DNA from: Tragulus kanchil
Lineage: Eukaryota > Chordata > Mammalia > Artiodactyla > Tragulidae
Direction: 5' to 3'
Length of the DNA stretch: 64,000 nucleotides
Assembly: GCA_022376925.1 (NCBI GenBank)
Contig: JAIOJX010000028.1
Span: 66,367,001 to 66,431,000 of the forward strand
Shown here: one piece after another, positions 23,561 to 35,835 of the stretch
How positions within the stretch are numbered: position 1 is the first letter of the stretch
How the letters are laid out: each line of letters begins with the position of its first letter
The notes under the pieces: generated by a model
What the model was told of the DNA's origin: nothing
Databases searched by the model: none
What the model saw: only the letters and a program-made list of their open reading frames with translations
Program-made: the position numbers and the translations under genes

Positions 23561-24385
23561 TTGGTTTAAGGCAGAACTAAAATAAATAATACTACAGGTC
23601 ACATCCATCATAAATATTGATGCAAAAATTGCTATCAAATAGAATTCAGCAGTATATAGGAAGTGTTATACACTATGATCAACTGTGTTTATTCTAAGAA
23701 TGAAACGCCATTTCAATACTTGAAGCTTAATCGATATGATCCAACATAACACACTAAAAACTCAGATTATCATTTGATGTATAGGAAGAATTTTTTACAG
23801 TTCAATTCCAACTCATGATAAACACTATCAGGGAAATGTACAGGGAAATCAGAGTGGAACTTCTTCAGCTTGATAAAAATAAAGGTCTATACAAACCCTA
23901 CAACATTAAATTCACTGTGAAACAATAAATGATCTGCCCCTGGAATAAGATGGCATGGTGTTCTACTATTACCACTTTTAGTCATCATAATGTTGGGAGC
24001 TCAAGCTAATGCAATAAATCAAGACTGAGGTTAATGATATACAGACAGGAATGAAAATAGTAATTCTCCATATCCACAAATGATATGATTGCCTAGAATA
24101 TCCCACAGAATCTACAAAAAATTTAGAGGTAAGGAATGAGTTCAACTAAGTCATAAGATACAAAAATCAAGTCTATTTCTATATATAAAATAAAAATGAG
24201 GGCACTGAAACATACAATTTACAGTTGCTCAAAATAAATAAATAAATAAATAGCTTAGTGTATATCTAACACAAATAGTACTTTTATCTGGAAAAGGCTA
24301 AACACTGATTATGGCAACTGAAGAAGATAATGGATTGCAAGATTTAACACAGTAAAGATATCAGTTCTCCTCCAACTGACCTAGA
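23561..24385 (+). pseudogene. L1 ORF2 reverse transcriptase remnant
   Basis: 'atgatcaactgtgtttattc' is the equivalent of the conserved 'catgatcaagtgggatttat' block, and the catalytic FADD box is expected at 24073-24096. There the reading is S-T-N-D-M-I-A followed by a stop, so the first catalytic Asp is replaced by Asn and the frame is closed. The enzyme is inactive. An AAAT simple repeat lies at 24233-24252. All of this recurs at about 24813-25612. Confidence 0.82.
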
Positions 24386-24601
24386 AGAAAAGTGCAAGTG
24401 TTGGTCACTCAGTCGTGTCCCATTCTGGGGTCCCATGGACTGTTGCCCGCCAGGCTCCTCTGTCCATGGAATTTTCCAGCAAGAATACTGGAGTGGGTAG
24501 CCATTTCCTTCTACAGGGAATCTTCCCAGGGATCAAACCCTGGTCTCCTGTATTACAGACAGATTCTTTACCAATCTGTCTGAGTCACAGGGAAATCTTT
24601 G
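24386..24601 (-). mobile_element. Bov-A2 SINE, minus strand, inserted in L1 ORF2
   Basis: 'cactcagtcgtgtcccattc', 'gcccgccaggctcctctgtc', 'atactggagtgggtagccat' and 'ccagggatcaaaccctggtc' mark a reverse-complement Bov-A2. The flanking 'gacctaga' at 24378-24385 and 24602-24609 is an 8-bp target-site duplication. The 63- and 75-codon ORFs here are antisense SINE sequence. Confidence 0.93.
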
Positions 24602-25612
24602 GACCTAGAGGTTTAATACAATTCCTAGCCAAATTCGAGTAAGAATTTTTATAGATATAGGCAAGATTATCCTAATTTATATACAGAAAGGCAAAGGAAC
24701 TGGAAAACTGAAATCAAGATAGTTCACTGTCTGTGTGTGAATAAGCACATAATCAGTAGAACAGAGTCAAGAATTAAAAAAGGACTGTTTAACCTAAGAC
24801 TTGAGTAAAATATAATACTACAGGTCACATCCATCATAAATATTGATGCAAAAATTGCTATCAAATAGAATTCAGCAGTATATAGGAAGTGTTATACACT
24901 ATGATCAACTGTGTTTATTCTAAGAATGAAACGCCATTTCAATACTTGAAGCTTAATCGATATGATCCAACATAACACACTAAAAACTCAGATTATCATT
25001 TGATGTATAGGAAGAATTTTTTACAGTTCAATTCCAACTCATGATAAACACTATCAGGGAAATGTACAGGGAAATCAGAGTGGAACTTCTTCAGCTTGAT
25101 AAAAATAAAGGTCTATACAAACCCTACAACATTAAATTCACTGTGAAACAATAAATGATCTGCCCCTGGAATAAGATGGCATGGTGTTCTACTATTACCA
25201 CTTTTAGTCATCATAATGTTGGGAGCTCAAGCTAATGCAATAAATCAAGACTGAGGTTAATGATATACAGACAGGAATGAAAATAGTAATTCTCCATATC
25301 CACAAATGATATGATTGCCTAGAATATCCCACAGAATCTACAAAAAATTTAGAGGTAAGGAATGAGTTCAACTAAGTCATAAGATACAAAAATCAAGTCT
25401 ATTTCTATATATAAAAATAAAAATGAGGGCACTGAAACATACAATTTACAGTTGCTCAAAATAAATAAATAAATAAATAGCTTAGTGTATATCTAACACA
25501 AATAGTACTTTTATCTGGAAAAGGCTAAACACTGATTATGGCAACTGAAGAAGATAATGGATTGCAAGATTTAACACAGTAAAGATATCAGTTCTCCTCC
25601 AACTGACCTAGA

Positions 25613-25828
25613 AGAAAAGTGCAAGTGTTGGTCACTCAGTCGTGTCCCATTCTGGGGTCCCATGGACTGTTGCCCGCCAGGCTCCTCTGTCCATGGAATT
25701 TTCCAGCAAGAATACTGGAGTGGGTAGCCATTTCCTTCTACAGGGAATCTTCCCAGGGATCAAACCCTGGTCTCCTGTATTACAGACAGATTCTTTACCA
25801 ATCTGTCTGAGTCACAGGGAAATCTTTG
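25613..25828 (-). mobile_element. Bov-A2 SINE, second copy by duplication
   Basis: Identical in structure to 24386-24601 at an offset of 1227, including the flanking 'gacctaga' repeats. Confidence 0.93.
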
Positions 25829-26346
25829 GACCTAGAGGTTTAATACAATTCCTAGCCAAATTCGAGTAAGAATTTTTATAGATATAGGCAAGATTATCCT
25901 AATTTATATACAGAAAGGCAAAGGAACTGGAAAACTGAAATCAAGATAGTTCACTGTCTGTGTGTGAATAAGCACATAATCAGTAGAACAGAGTCAAGAA
26001 TTAAAAAAGGACTGTTTAACCTAAGACTTGAGACCTTTTACAAAAATCAGCTCAAAATTAATTTACAAAATTAATGTAAAATGCAAAAATATTTATAAGA
26101 CTTTAAAAAATATAGGAAAAAATCTTTGGGACTTAAGGATAGGAAAGAATTCTAATGTTGACACCCAAATCATAATCCATAGGGGAAAAAAGAAGATAAG
26201 TCAGACTTCATCAAAATTTAAAACTTTTGCTCTATAAAAGACCTTGTTATGAAGATAAAACTAACAACTCCAAGAGTCAGAGAAAATAATTAAAACTACA
26301 TACTTGACAAAAAACTAGAATCTAGAATACATAATAAACTTTCAAA
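25829..26346 (+). pseudogene. L1 ORF2 C-terminal region remnant
   Basis: 'acaattcctagccaaattcg', 'cagtagaacagagtcaagaa', 'gacttcatcaaaatttaaaa' and 'ttttgctctataaaagacct' follow the C-terminal third of L1 ORF2. Stops and indels are frequent. Confidence 0.85.
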
Positions 26347-26467
26347 ACTCCAAGAGGGGTGGGATGGGGGGCACTGTGAGGCGGGACGGGTCCAGGGATA
26401 TGTATATGACTGGTCAGGGAACATACATGTCTGTGAACAACAAAACTCTGTAAAAATTTTTTTAAAA
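26347..26467 (+). mobile_element. Unclassified short interspersed repeat inside L1
   Basis: A GC-rich start ('gggatggggggcactgtgag') runs into 'gggatatgtatatgactggt', then 'aacaacaaaactctgtaaaa' and an A/T-rich end. It interrupts L1 ORF2 sequence. A diverged reverse-complement relative is at about 35735-35830. The flanking 'gactccaa/actccaag' may be a short target-site duplication. I could not name the family. Confidence 0.55.
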
Positions 26468-26943
26468 AAGACTCCAAAGAAAATGCAAAATATATGACTA
26501 TAATATTGGATGAACAGGCCCTATGAGCTAGGAAAACAGAGATTAATCAAAATAAAGTCAATATTCAATTATCAAAAATAAACTCAACAATAAAAACACT
26601 GAATTAACCAACTATAAAATAAGCAGAAGAAAAAAGTCTTTTTTTAAAATCACATTTCACTGAATATGCTTCAAGATGGCAAATAAACACATGAAGAGAT
26701 GTTCAACATCATCAGCTATTAGGGAAATGCAAATTCAAACCACAATGAAGTATCACCCTCCAGGACAAAACCAAATGGTGCTGAGGACACAGAGAATCTA
26801 GATTACTAAGGTTTTGTTAGTAGGGATGTAAAATGAAACACTTTTTTAGAAAGCAGCCTGGCAGTTTCTTTAAATAGTATGCAACTACCCGTATCACTTA
26901 CCACTTGCATTCTTTGGCATTTATCCCAGAGTAAGGAAAATCT

Positions 26944-26979
<36 letters not shown>

Positions 26980-27540
26980 CAGGAATATTTATAGCAATTT
27001 ACTGAAAATAGCCCAAAACTAGAAACAATGTAGATATCCTTCAAATGGTGAATAGTTAAATACACTGTGGTGCATCTATATGATGGGACATTACTCAGCA
27101 GTAAAAAAGGAATGTAAAATTGATGTATACAACGACCTAGATGAATCTCCACAGAACTACACTGAGTGAAAAAGCAAATCGCAGAAGATTATGGACTACA
27201 TGATCTCATTTACAGAATACATTTGAATTGCTAAAATTATAGAAACAAACAGAAGGGAAATTAAGGAGAAGGAAGAGCAAAGGATGGGAGACTCTGGGGG
27301 TAGTGAGAAGAGGGCATTGGGAGGGATCTAGATGGTGATGCAAAGTGTTCTGTACTTTGACTTTATCGATGTCTGAATTCTGGTTGTGATGCTGTACTAC
27401 AGTGGATTCAAGATACTATCACTGGGAAACTGAGTAAAAGGAGTAGAAGATTCTATAGTATTTATGACAACTGTATGTGCTTCTGTATTTCAAAGCTAAA
27501 AGATAAAAAAGATTTTTAAAAATACTGAGTGTCAATTTGG
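26468..27540 (+). mobile_element. L1 3' end: ORF2 terminus and 3' UTR
   Basis: 'acatcatcagctattaggga' and 'aatgcaaattcaaaccacaa' mark the end of ORF2. 'gaatagttaaatacactgtg' and 'gggacattactcagcagtaa' follow, then a 3' UTR with 'tgatctcatttacagaatac', 'ttatcgatgtctgaattctg' and 'gttgtgatgctgtactacag'. The element ends near the A run at 27545-27562. The 3' UTR type suggests an old L1M subfamily. Confidence 0.85.
26948..26976. repeat. (CA)n microsatellite
   Basis: About 14 CA units inside the L1 3' region. Confidence 0.95.
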
Positions 27541-27680
27541 TCAACAAAAAAAAAAAAAAAAAAGGAGAGCAATTTTGCATCACTTGATTCTCCATCCTCT
27601 AATCAATATGTGAATCTAGTGATCTGTGTCATTTTTGAAGAATTAACCTATTTATATGTCTTTTCTTATAGAAAAAAACA

Positions 27681-27920
27681 GGGCTTCTTCAGGTGGTGCT
27701 GGTAGTAAAGAACCCACCTACCTGCCTGCCACTACAGGAGACATAGAAGACATGGGTTTGATCCCTGGGTCTGGAAGATCCCCTGGAGGAGGGCCTGGCA
27801 ACCCACTCCAGCGTTCTTTTCTGGAGAATTCCATGGACAGAAGAGCTTGGTGATCAACATATAGTCCATAGGGGTCACAAAAGAGTTGGACATGACTTAA
27901 ATGACTTGGCACACACAAAT
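27681..27920 (+). mobile_element. Bov-A2 SINE, plus strand
   Basis: 'gggcttcttcaggtggtgct', 'gggtttgatccctgggtctg', 'gaagatcccctggaggaggg', 'gcaacccactccagcgttct' and 'gtccataggggtcacaaaag' mark a full Bov-A2. A Bov-tA is inserted at its 3' edge. ORFs of 65 and 111 codons across it are not genes. Confidence 0.93.
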
Positions 27921-27935
27921 AAAGAAAGTAATATA

Positions 27936-28182
27936 GGGCTTCCCTGGTGGTCCAGTGGGTAAGGACACCGCCTTGCAGTGCAAGTGGTGCCGGTTCGATC
28001 CCTGGCCTGGGATGATCCCACGTGCCGCGGAGAGGCTGGACCGATGTGTCCAATTACCGAGCCGGAGCTCTGCGACAACAGAGGCCACCGCAATGGGAGG
28101 TCCACAAGGGCCAAAGAACAAAAGATGGATGAAAATAGACAAATGAAAGACCAATAGAAGTGGCCCGCCTGCCCTCCCCTCC

Positions 28183-28213
<31 letters not shown>

Positions 28214-28236
28214 AAAAAATGCTAAAAAAAAAAAAA
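27936..28236 (+). mobile_element. Bov-tA SINE, plus strand, with 23-C tract in its tail
   Basis: Starts 'gggcttccctggtggtccag'; the tRNA B-box-like 'ggttcgatccctggcctggg' is intact. The tail has 23 consecutive C at 28181-28203 followed by two long A runs. The flanks 27921-27935 and 28237-28251 ('aaagaaagtaatata') are a perfect 15-bp target-site duplication. The 126- and 102-codon minus-strand ORFs (with poly-Gly from the C run) are antisense artefacts. Confidence 0.95.
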
Positions 28237-28251
28237 AAAGAAAGTAATATA

Positions 28252-29235
28252 GCAAAATTACAATTGTAAATTTCTTTCTGTGTCTTACATGAGAATTAGT
28301 TAACTATATGGATAGAAATATTATTTCAGAAATAACATAAATACTTCCTCTTTAATGTGAGATAATTAGGCATTATTAAGATAATTTCCAGTTGAGAAAT
28401 TTAAAAATTACTACTATTAATATGACAAAACAATAGGAACATATATTTTTAAAACTAATGCTGAAGTTTTTTCCTTTCAAAGTTTGTATACATAGATATA
28501 AATAATATATATAAACATATTAATATATGTTTCACATATGGTACTATGAACAAAATATGCAATAGTAAAGAAAACAGGGTTTCAAGGATTTGTGAATTAG
28601 AACAACTAGTAATTATTAAATAATTCTAATAATTACATTTAATTTTGAGGCTGATATAGTAACTTTTGCAATTCTTAGTCAGCTGACAGCTCACAGAAAC
28701 AGTATAACAGTGGTGTTTGAATGAAGTGAGAATAAGAAGATACATTGTTTATTAAATATTTATCAGCTTATTGGAGTTTGAAGGTATCTAACTCCAAAGT
28801 TAACTGATGAAATTCCCTCCTTATATCCTTGAGAAAACTAATACTCAAATCTCACACTTGGTGTGTCATAGAAGCAGGATTAAGTACTAAGCCAAATAAG
28901 AAATTTTTCCACCTAACAAAATGTAATGATATTTGAGACACACATATATACACACATAGAGAAAATCCAAAAGAATAGCTAGAAACAAAGAATGTAAAAC
29001 ATGTGTTAAGTCCATGCAAAGCTATGGACCAGATTTACTGGCAGTATTCCTAATCTAAAACTTCAAATTTTACTTTCCTAGTATTTGCTGAATTCCATAC
29101 AATTCCTTAGGTTCTGCACAGCAATTGGTAAAAAATATTAAGTGCTACCTAATGCTATTATTTATCCTATACCTTAATGAAACTTAGAGAATCTGATCAC
29201 ACAGCACCTACTACAGTGCTTAATAGATAGCTGTT
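28252..29235. other. Anonymous AT-rich sequence
   Basis: No gene or repeat is recognised. A TA-rich stretch lies near 28490-28530. Duplication 11 starts at 28800. Confidence 0.5.
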
Positions 29236-31185
29236 TCTCATTATTTGCTCAACTTCCTCTTCTGTTACTACCCTTCTGCCTCAGTAATACTTTATTGCAC
29301 TCATCACAACTTACTGTTCCCCTCGTGGATATTGAATTCCTTGAAGTCAAAGACTTCATCTTATATGGATTTGCATCCTTAGCATTTTCACAGTATTTGG
29401 CTTTTAACAAGTCCTCAAACTAGGAGTATTAACAGAACTTACAGTGCTTAAGAGAATGCACAGAAAATAATATGAATTGCTAATTACTGAATTGTGCATA
29501 TGATTTAAGATTCTTTTCTTTTAATATACGCGCTAATAGCCAAAATACCTATAATACATCAGGAAATGGCCAAGCCACCATTCTGCACTACGTCTAAACT
29601 GAAGTATCTCCATAAAGACTGGGAGGAATTAGATGATCAATAGTTCTCTAATGCTTACAAAGAAGTTTAAAGACAGGACTACCAGAGCATGAGCTGCAAA
29701 TGGTCAGGATTAGAGTGTTGAACAGTAGTAAGTCTTTATAATAAAGAATTTATTATTTTGCAATATTATTATCATCAGAATTATAACTCTCACATCATCC
29801 ACTTCCCGTGTAACTTCTGACAAGAACAAGCTTTAATCAGGTTTCTTGATTAACCTAGATCAAGATACGTTTCTGAACCTGAGAATATGACTATGGAAGG
29901 CTGCCTCTGTTCCAAGGTGATGTGAAGAAGTAAGGGAGTAGGGAGGTGTAAAGGAATGCAAACCAGAAACGAATGCATGTGCAATTTTTAAACTCACACT
30001 TAACTGATGAAATTCCTCCTTATATCCTTGAGAAAACTAATACTCAAATCTCACACTGGGTTCATAGAAGCAGGATTAAGTACTAAGCCAAATAAGAAAT
30101 TTTTCCACCTAACAAAATGTAATGATATTTGAGACACACATATATACACACATAGAGAAAATCCAAAAGAATAGCTAGAAACAAAGAATGTAAAACATGT
30201 GTTAAGTCCATGCAAAGCTATGGACCAGATTTACTGGCAGTATTCCTAATCTAAAACTTCAAATTTTACTTTCCTAGTATTTGCTGAATTCCATACAATT
30301 CCTTAGGTTCTGCACAGCAATTGGTAAAAAATATTAAGTGCTACCTAATGCTATTATTTATCCTATACCTTAATGAAACTTAGAGAATCTGATCACACAG
30401 CACCTACTACAGTGCTTAATAGATAGCTGTTTCTCATTATTTGCTCAACTTCCTCTTCTGTTACTACCCTTCTGCCTCAGTAATACTTTATTGCACTCAT
30501 CACAACTTACTGTTCCCCTCGTGGATATTGAATTCCTTGAAGTCAAAGACTTCATCTTATATGGATTTGCATCCTTAGCATTTTCACAGTATTTGGCTTT
30601 TAACAAGTCCTCAAACTAGGAGTATTAACAGAACTTACAGTGCTTAAGAGAATGCACAGAAAATAATATGAATTGCTAATTACTGAATTGTGCATATGAT
30701 TTAAGATTCTTTTCTTTTAATATACGCGCTAATAGCCAAAATACCTATAATACATCAGGAAATGGCCAAGCCACCATTCTGCACTACGTCTAAACTGAAG
30801 TATCTCCATAAAGACTGGGAGGAATTAGATGATCAATAGTTCTCTAATGCTTACAAAGAAGTTTAAAGACAGGACTACCAGAGCATGAGCTGCAAATGGT
30901 CAGGATTAGAGTGTTGAACAGTAGTAAGTCTTTATAATAAAGAATTTATTATTTTGCAATATTATTATCATCAGAATTATAACTCTCACATCATCCACTT
31001 CCCGTGTAACTTCTGACAAGAACAAGCTTTAATCAGGTTTCTTGATTAACCTAGATCAAGATACGTTTCTGAACCTGAGAATATGACTATGGAAGGCTGC
31101 CTCTGTTCCAAGGTGATGTGAAGAAGTAAGGGAGTAGGGAGGTGTAAAGGAATGCAAACCAGAAACGAATGCATGTGCAATTTTT
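28800..31185 (+). repeat. Direct duplication 11 (offset 1200 falling to 1196)
   Basis: 28800-29989 recurs at 30000-31185, with a 10-base filler. The few differences, such as 'cacttggtgtgtcat' versus 'cactgggttcat', lie in the first 70 bp of copy 2. Confidence 0.97.
29240..29435 (+). mobile_element. L2 LINE 3' end, plus strand (duplicated)
   Basis: 'tattgcactcatcacaactt', 'gaattccttgaagtcaaaga', 'gcatccttagcattttcaca' and 'gtatttggcttttaacaagt' follow the L2 terminal region. The duplicate is at about 30438-30632. Confidence 0.5.
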
Positions 31186-31206
31186 CCTCTTTTTAATATG
31201 CATATA

Positions 31207-33509
31207 CCTGTGGAGGAATATGTCGACATGAACGTCTGCAAATAAAATCATAAATGTTGACAATAAAAGAATGTGAGTGCAATCTTGAAAGAAAGTGGTT
31301 TTACTGTTCAAAACATTGAACATTCTTTAGCTGCACTGGGACACAAAGTGGACAGTTCCACGCAGACTCATAATAGTTCATATGCTTGAAACAAAGGAAT
31401 AATAGCAGCTGTATTCAGACTGGGGTGATGGGACCTGGTTTTCTGCTCACTACAAGACATCCACAGTAAAATCAAGACATGATCTTTTCAAGGATATGGA
31501 ATCTTTGGAAAGGAAGATAATCATTAAGACAGATAGAAAAGATATGAATAGATATGTCCTGAAATTCATTTATCTGCATGGAATAGCAAAACATACTTAA
31601 AACTAAGTGTTAATGTAAGTGTGTATCATCTTTTGAGGAATAATCACTTGAATCTGCACTACTGTTAATCAGCCCAGTTACTGATTATATTTCTTATTGA
31701 GTCAAAGCAAGAACATAACCCCAGTTGTTTTTAATATACTTGTCTATAAAATACTGTAACTGATACTCAAATTTTCCCTGTTTCTGGAGGCTACAACTAT
31801 AGCTTAAAAATCTAATTATATTTTTATCCATTAAACTGATCATTTAAGTCTTGTTTCTAAGATAAGTAAAATTAAAATAAACTATTTTGCACTTCTCAAT
31901 ATGGGTTGTATCTCCAAGCAGTCAGAAATATACCACAGAGAAAAAATAAAAAACTAAAAAACTATAGCATATCAAAGAGCCTAAAATATTAGATGGTGGA
32001 TAAGACAAAACATTTTCACACTTGTTAATAAAAAGAAACATAAACCAGTACTAAAAGACCTTTAAAATGAAAACCTTCATTAACATACATTCTAAAAACT
32101 TCTACCCTTTTATGTGGGTGTAATCCTATTAATACTTAAAATAATTTTTGATGTTTGGATTTAAGATTATCATTCTACTAATTACCTGTTATTTTTGTGT
32201 CTTTTTTCTCATTTTCTCCTTTCCTGCCTTCCTTTGAATTCACCAGTATTTAAAATGGAATTTTAGTTTACCAGTTGACTTTATTAATTAAACCCTTCTG
32301 CATTAATTTTTAGTATCATTTTAAGTTTACAGTGTATACTCAATATTTCACAGATCAACTTCCATGAATAAAAGAATCCTGTGGAGGAATATGTCGACAT
32401 GAACGTCTGCAAATAAAATCATAAAGGGAAAAAGTGGTTTTAAAAACTGTTCAAAACATTGAACATTCTTTAGCTGCACTGGGACACAAAGTGGACAGTT
32501 CCACGCAGACTCATAATAGTTCATATGCTTGAAACAAAGGAATAATAGCAGCTGTATTCAGACTGGGGTGATGGGACCTGGTTTTCTGCTCACTACAAGA
32601 CATCCACAGTAAAATCAAGACATGATCTTTTCAAGGATATGGAATCTTTGGAAAGGAAGATAATCATTAAGACAGATAGAAAAGATATGAATAGATATGT
32701 CCTGAAATTCATTTATCTGCATGGAATAGCAAAACATACTTAAAACTAAGTGTTAATGTAAGTGTGTATCATCTTTTGAGGAATAATCACTTGAATCTGC
32801 ACTACTGTTAATCAGCCCAGTTACTGATTATATTTCTTATTGAGTCAAAGCAAGAACATAACCCCAGTTGTTTTTAATATACTTGTCTATAAAATACTGT
32901 AACTGATACTCAAATTTTCCCTGTTTCTGGAGGCTACAACTATAGCTTAAAAATCTAATTATATTTTTATCCATTAAACTGATCATTTAAGTCTTGTTTC
33001 TAAGATAAGTAAAATTAAAATAAACTATTTTGCACTTCTCAATATGGGTTGTATCTCCAAGCAGTCAGAAATATACCACAGAGAAAAAATAAAAAACTAA
33101 AAAACTATAGCATATCAAAGAGCCTAAAATATTAGATGGTGGATAAGACAAAACATTTTCACACTTGTTAATAAAAAGAAACATAAACCAGTACTAAAAG
33201 ACCTTTAAAATGAAAACCTTCATTAACATACATTCTAAAAACTTCTACCCTTTTATGTGGGTGTAATCCTATTAATACTTAAAATAATTTTTGATGTTTG
33301 GATTTAAGATTATCATTCTACTAATTACCTGTTATTTTTGTGTCTTTTTTCTCATTTTCTCCTTTCCTGCCTTCCTTTGAATTCACCAGTATTTAAAATG
33401 GAATTTTAGTTTACCAGTTGACTTTATTAATTAAACCCTTCTGCATTAATTTTTAGTATCATTTTAAGTTTACAGTGTATACTCAATATTTCACAGATCA
33501 ACTTCCATG
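31207..33509 (+). repeat. Direct duplication 12 (offset 1171 then about 1145)
   Basis: 31207-32366 recurs at 32378-33509. Within the first 70 bases copy 2 replaces about 35 bp of copy 1 with a few bases, and it has extra A's near 32440; the remainder matches closely. The last part (32096-32366) is present three times, again at 33242-33509 and 34450-34715. Confidence 0.96.
31310..32150. other. Anonymous sequence
   Basis: No gene or mobile element is recognised in this part of the duplicated unit. Confidence 0.45.
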
Positions 33510-33952
33510 TATGTTGTAATACTTGCAATTATATAAGTCTGTTCATTCGATCCCCTTTTTCTCTTTACGGTAGAGTTTTCATATGTATTATATCACATAT
33601 TTTCTGAACTCCAGAGACAGTATTACAGTGTTCAGCAAATAGCATGCATTTAAAAGAAATTATCATTTGTAATTTTTTCATTTATTCCTCAGAATTCAAG
33701 GGTCTATATTGTATCATCACCTATAACCTAAAGAAAGTTCTTAAGCATTCTTTGTTGTATAGGTCTGTTGAGATTAAATAGTGGCTTCTAGTGAATATAG
33801 TTTACCATTATTCTAGAATGTTATTTGTTCCAAATGCCATATCTAGGTTAACAGATTTTATTCTAGATATTATTTCATTCTCTTCTGACTCCTATTATTC
33901 TTGATGAGGCTAGTGATCATTAGAATTTTTGGATACGTATATATAAAATGAA

Positions 33953-34148
33953 ACTTCTCTGGTAGCTCAGTGGTTAAGAGTCTGCCTGCCAATGTGAGAG
34001 ACTGTTCAATCGCTGGATCGCTCCATTTCCTGGAGAAGGGAATGGTAACCCATTCCAGTATTTCTGCCTGCAAAATTCCTGGGACAGAGGAACCTGGTGG
34101 GCTATAGTCCATGAGGTTGCAAAGAAACAGACACAACTGAGTAACTAA
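33953..34148 (+). mobile_element. Bov-A2 SINE, plus strand
   Basis: 'acttctctggtagctcagtg', 'gagtctgcctgccaatgtga', 'tcctggagaagggaatggta', 'acccattccagtatttctgc' and 'ggtgggctatagtccatgag' mark a diverged Bov-A2. The 88-codon minus-strand ORF is antisense to it. Confidence 0.92.
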
Positions 34149-35160
34149 ATGACAACAGCAACAATGTGTATGTTTTTTCTTCCAGTTGCATTACAATTAT
34201 TTCATTTTGTCAAATTGATTATTATATACTTAGGCATGATTCTTATTACACTACCTAGGTTTCACTGAACTATTTGCATTTGTGCATGTCTGTAGTTCAT
34301 CATGTTTAACACATTTTCAGCTATTATTTCTTTAAATATTTAAATTTTATTACTGATTGCTTCTTCCCTCTTCTTATGTGGTAGGTCTTTTGATGTTGTC
34401 TCACAGTTCTTGAAGCTCTACCTTTCTGTTTAATCTTCTTTTTCATTTCCTTCTACCCTTTTAGGTGGGTGTAATCCTATTAATACTTAAAATAATTTTT
34501 GATGTTTGGATTTAAGATTATCATTCTACTAATTACCTGTTATTTTTGTGTCTTTTTTCTCATTTTCTCCTTTCCTGCCTTCCTTTGAATTCACCAGTAT
34601 TTAAAATGGAATTTTAGTTTACCAGTTGACTTTATTAATTAAACCCTTCTGCATTAATTTTTAGTATCATTTTAAGTTTACAGTGTATACTCAATATTTC
34701 ACAGATCAACTTCCATGTATGTTGTAATACTTGCAATTATATAAGTCTGTTCATTCGATCCCCTTTTTCTCTTTACGGTAGAGTTTTCATATGTATTATA
34801 TCACATATTTTCTGAACTCCAGAGACAGTATTACAGTGTTCAGCAAATAGCATGCATTTAAAAGAAATTATCATTTGTAATTTTTTCATTTATTCCTCAG
34901 AATTCAAGGGTCTATATTGTATCATCACCTATAACCTAAAGAAAGTTCTTAAGCATTCTTTGTTGTATAGGTCTGTTGAGATTAAATAGTGGCTTCTAGT
35001 GAATATAGTTTACCATTATTCTAGAATGTTATTTGTTCCAAATGCCATATCTAGGTTAACAGATTTTATTCTAGATATTATTTCATTCTCTTCTGACTCC
35101 TATTATTCTTGATGAGGCTAGTGATCATTAGAATTTTTGGATACGTATATATAAAATGAA

Positions 35161-35356
35161 ACTTCTCTGGTAGCTCAGTGGTTAAGAGTCTGCCTGCCAA
35201 TGTGAGAGACTGTTCAATCGCTGGATCGCTCCATTTCCTGGAGAAGGGAATGGTAACCCATTCCAGTATTTCTGCCTGCAAAATTCCTGGGACAGAGGAA
35301 CCTGGTGGGCTATAGTCCATGAGGTTGCAAAGAAACAGACACAACTGAGTAACTAA
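35161..35356 (+). mobile_element. Bov-A2 SINE, second copy by duplication
   Basis: Same element as 33953-34148 at an offset of 1208. Confidence 0.92.
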
Positions 35357-35734
35357 ATGACAACAGCAACAATGTGTATGTTTTTTCTTCCAGTTGCATT
35401 ACAATTATTTCATTTTGTCAAATTGATTATTATATACTTAGGCATGATTCTTATTACACTACCTAGGTTTCACTGAACTATTTGCATTTGTGCATGTCTG
35501 TAGTTCATCATGTTTAACACATTTTCAGCTATTATTTCTTTAAATATTTAAATTTTATTACTGATTGCTTCTTCCCTCTTCTTATGTGGTAGGTCTTTTG
35601 ATGTTGTCTCACAGTTCTTGAAGCTCTACCTTTCTGTTTAATCTTCTTTTTCATTTCCTTCTATTTCCTGGATTGATTAAATCCTACTGTTTTATATTCA
35701 TTTCATAATTTTTTATTTCATTGTTTTTCTTTAT

Positions 35735-35835
35735 TTTGCTGTTACAGAGTTTTGCTGTTTACGAGTATGTATAATTCCAGATTAGTCATATGTATATCCC
35801 ATACACCCTATCCCACCCCTCCAGCCCATCACAAA
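35735..35835 (-). mobile_element. Unclassified short interspersed repeat, minus strand
   Basis: The plus strand reads 'gttacagagttttgctgttt', 'ttagtcatatgtatatccca', then 'cctatcccacccctccagcc'. This is a diverged reverse complement of 26347-26467, so both belong to one family, inserted twice in opposite orientation. Confidence 0.5.

Larger units (their letters stand above)
23587..26032 (+). repeat. Direct duplication 10 (offset 1226-1227)
   Basis: 23587-24805 recurs at 24813-26032, one A longer in an A run near 25412. The 6-base filler is 24806-24811. The unit contains the L1 reverse transcriptase region and a complete Bov-A2 SINE. Confidence 0.97.
33242..35663 (+). repeat. Direct duplication 13 (unit 1208 bp)
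   Basis: 33242-34449 is repeated head to tail at 34450-35663 with no filler and few differences (one is T to G in 'ttttatgtggg', 14 bases from the junction). Confidence 0.97.

Noticed and set aside
27875..28255. 126-codon minus-strand ORF with a poly-Gly stretch
   Set aside because: It is the antisense of Bov-A2 and Bov-tA SINEs; the Gly run is the C tract of the SINE tail.
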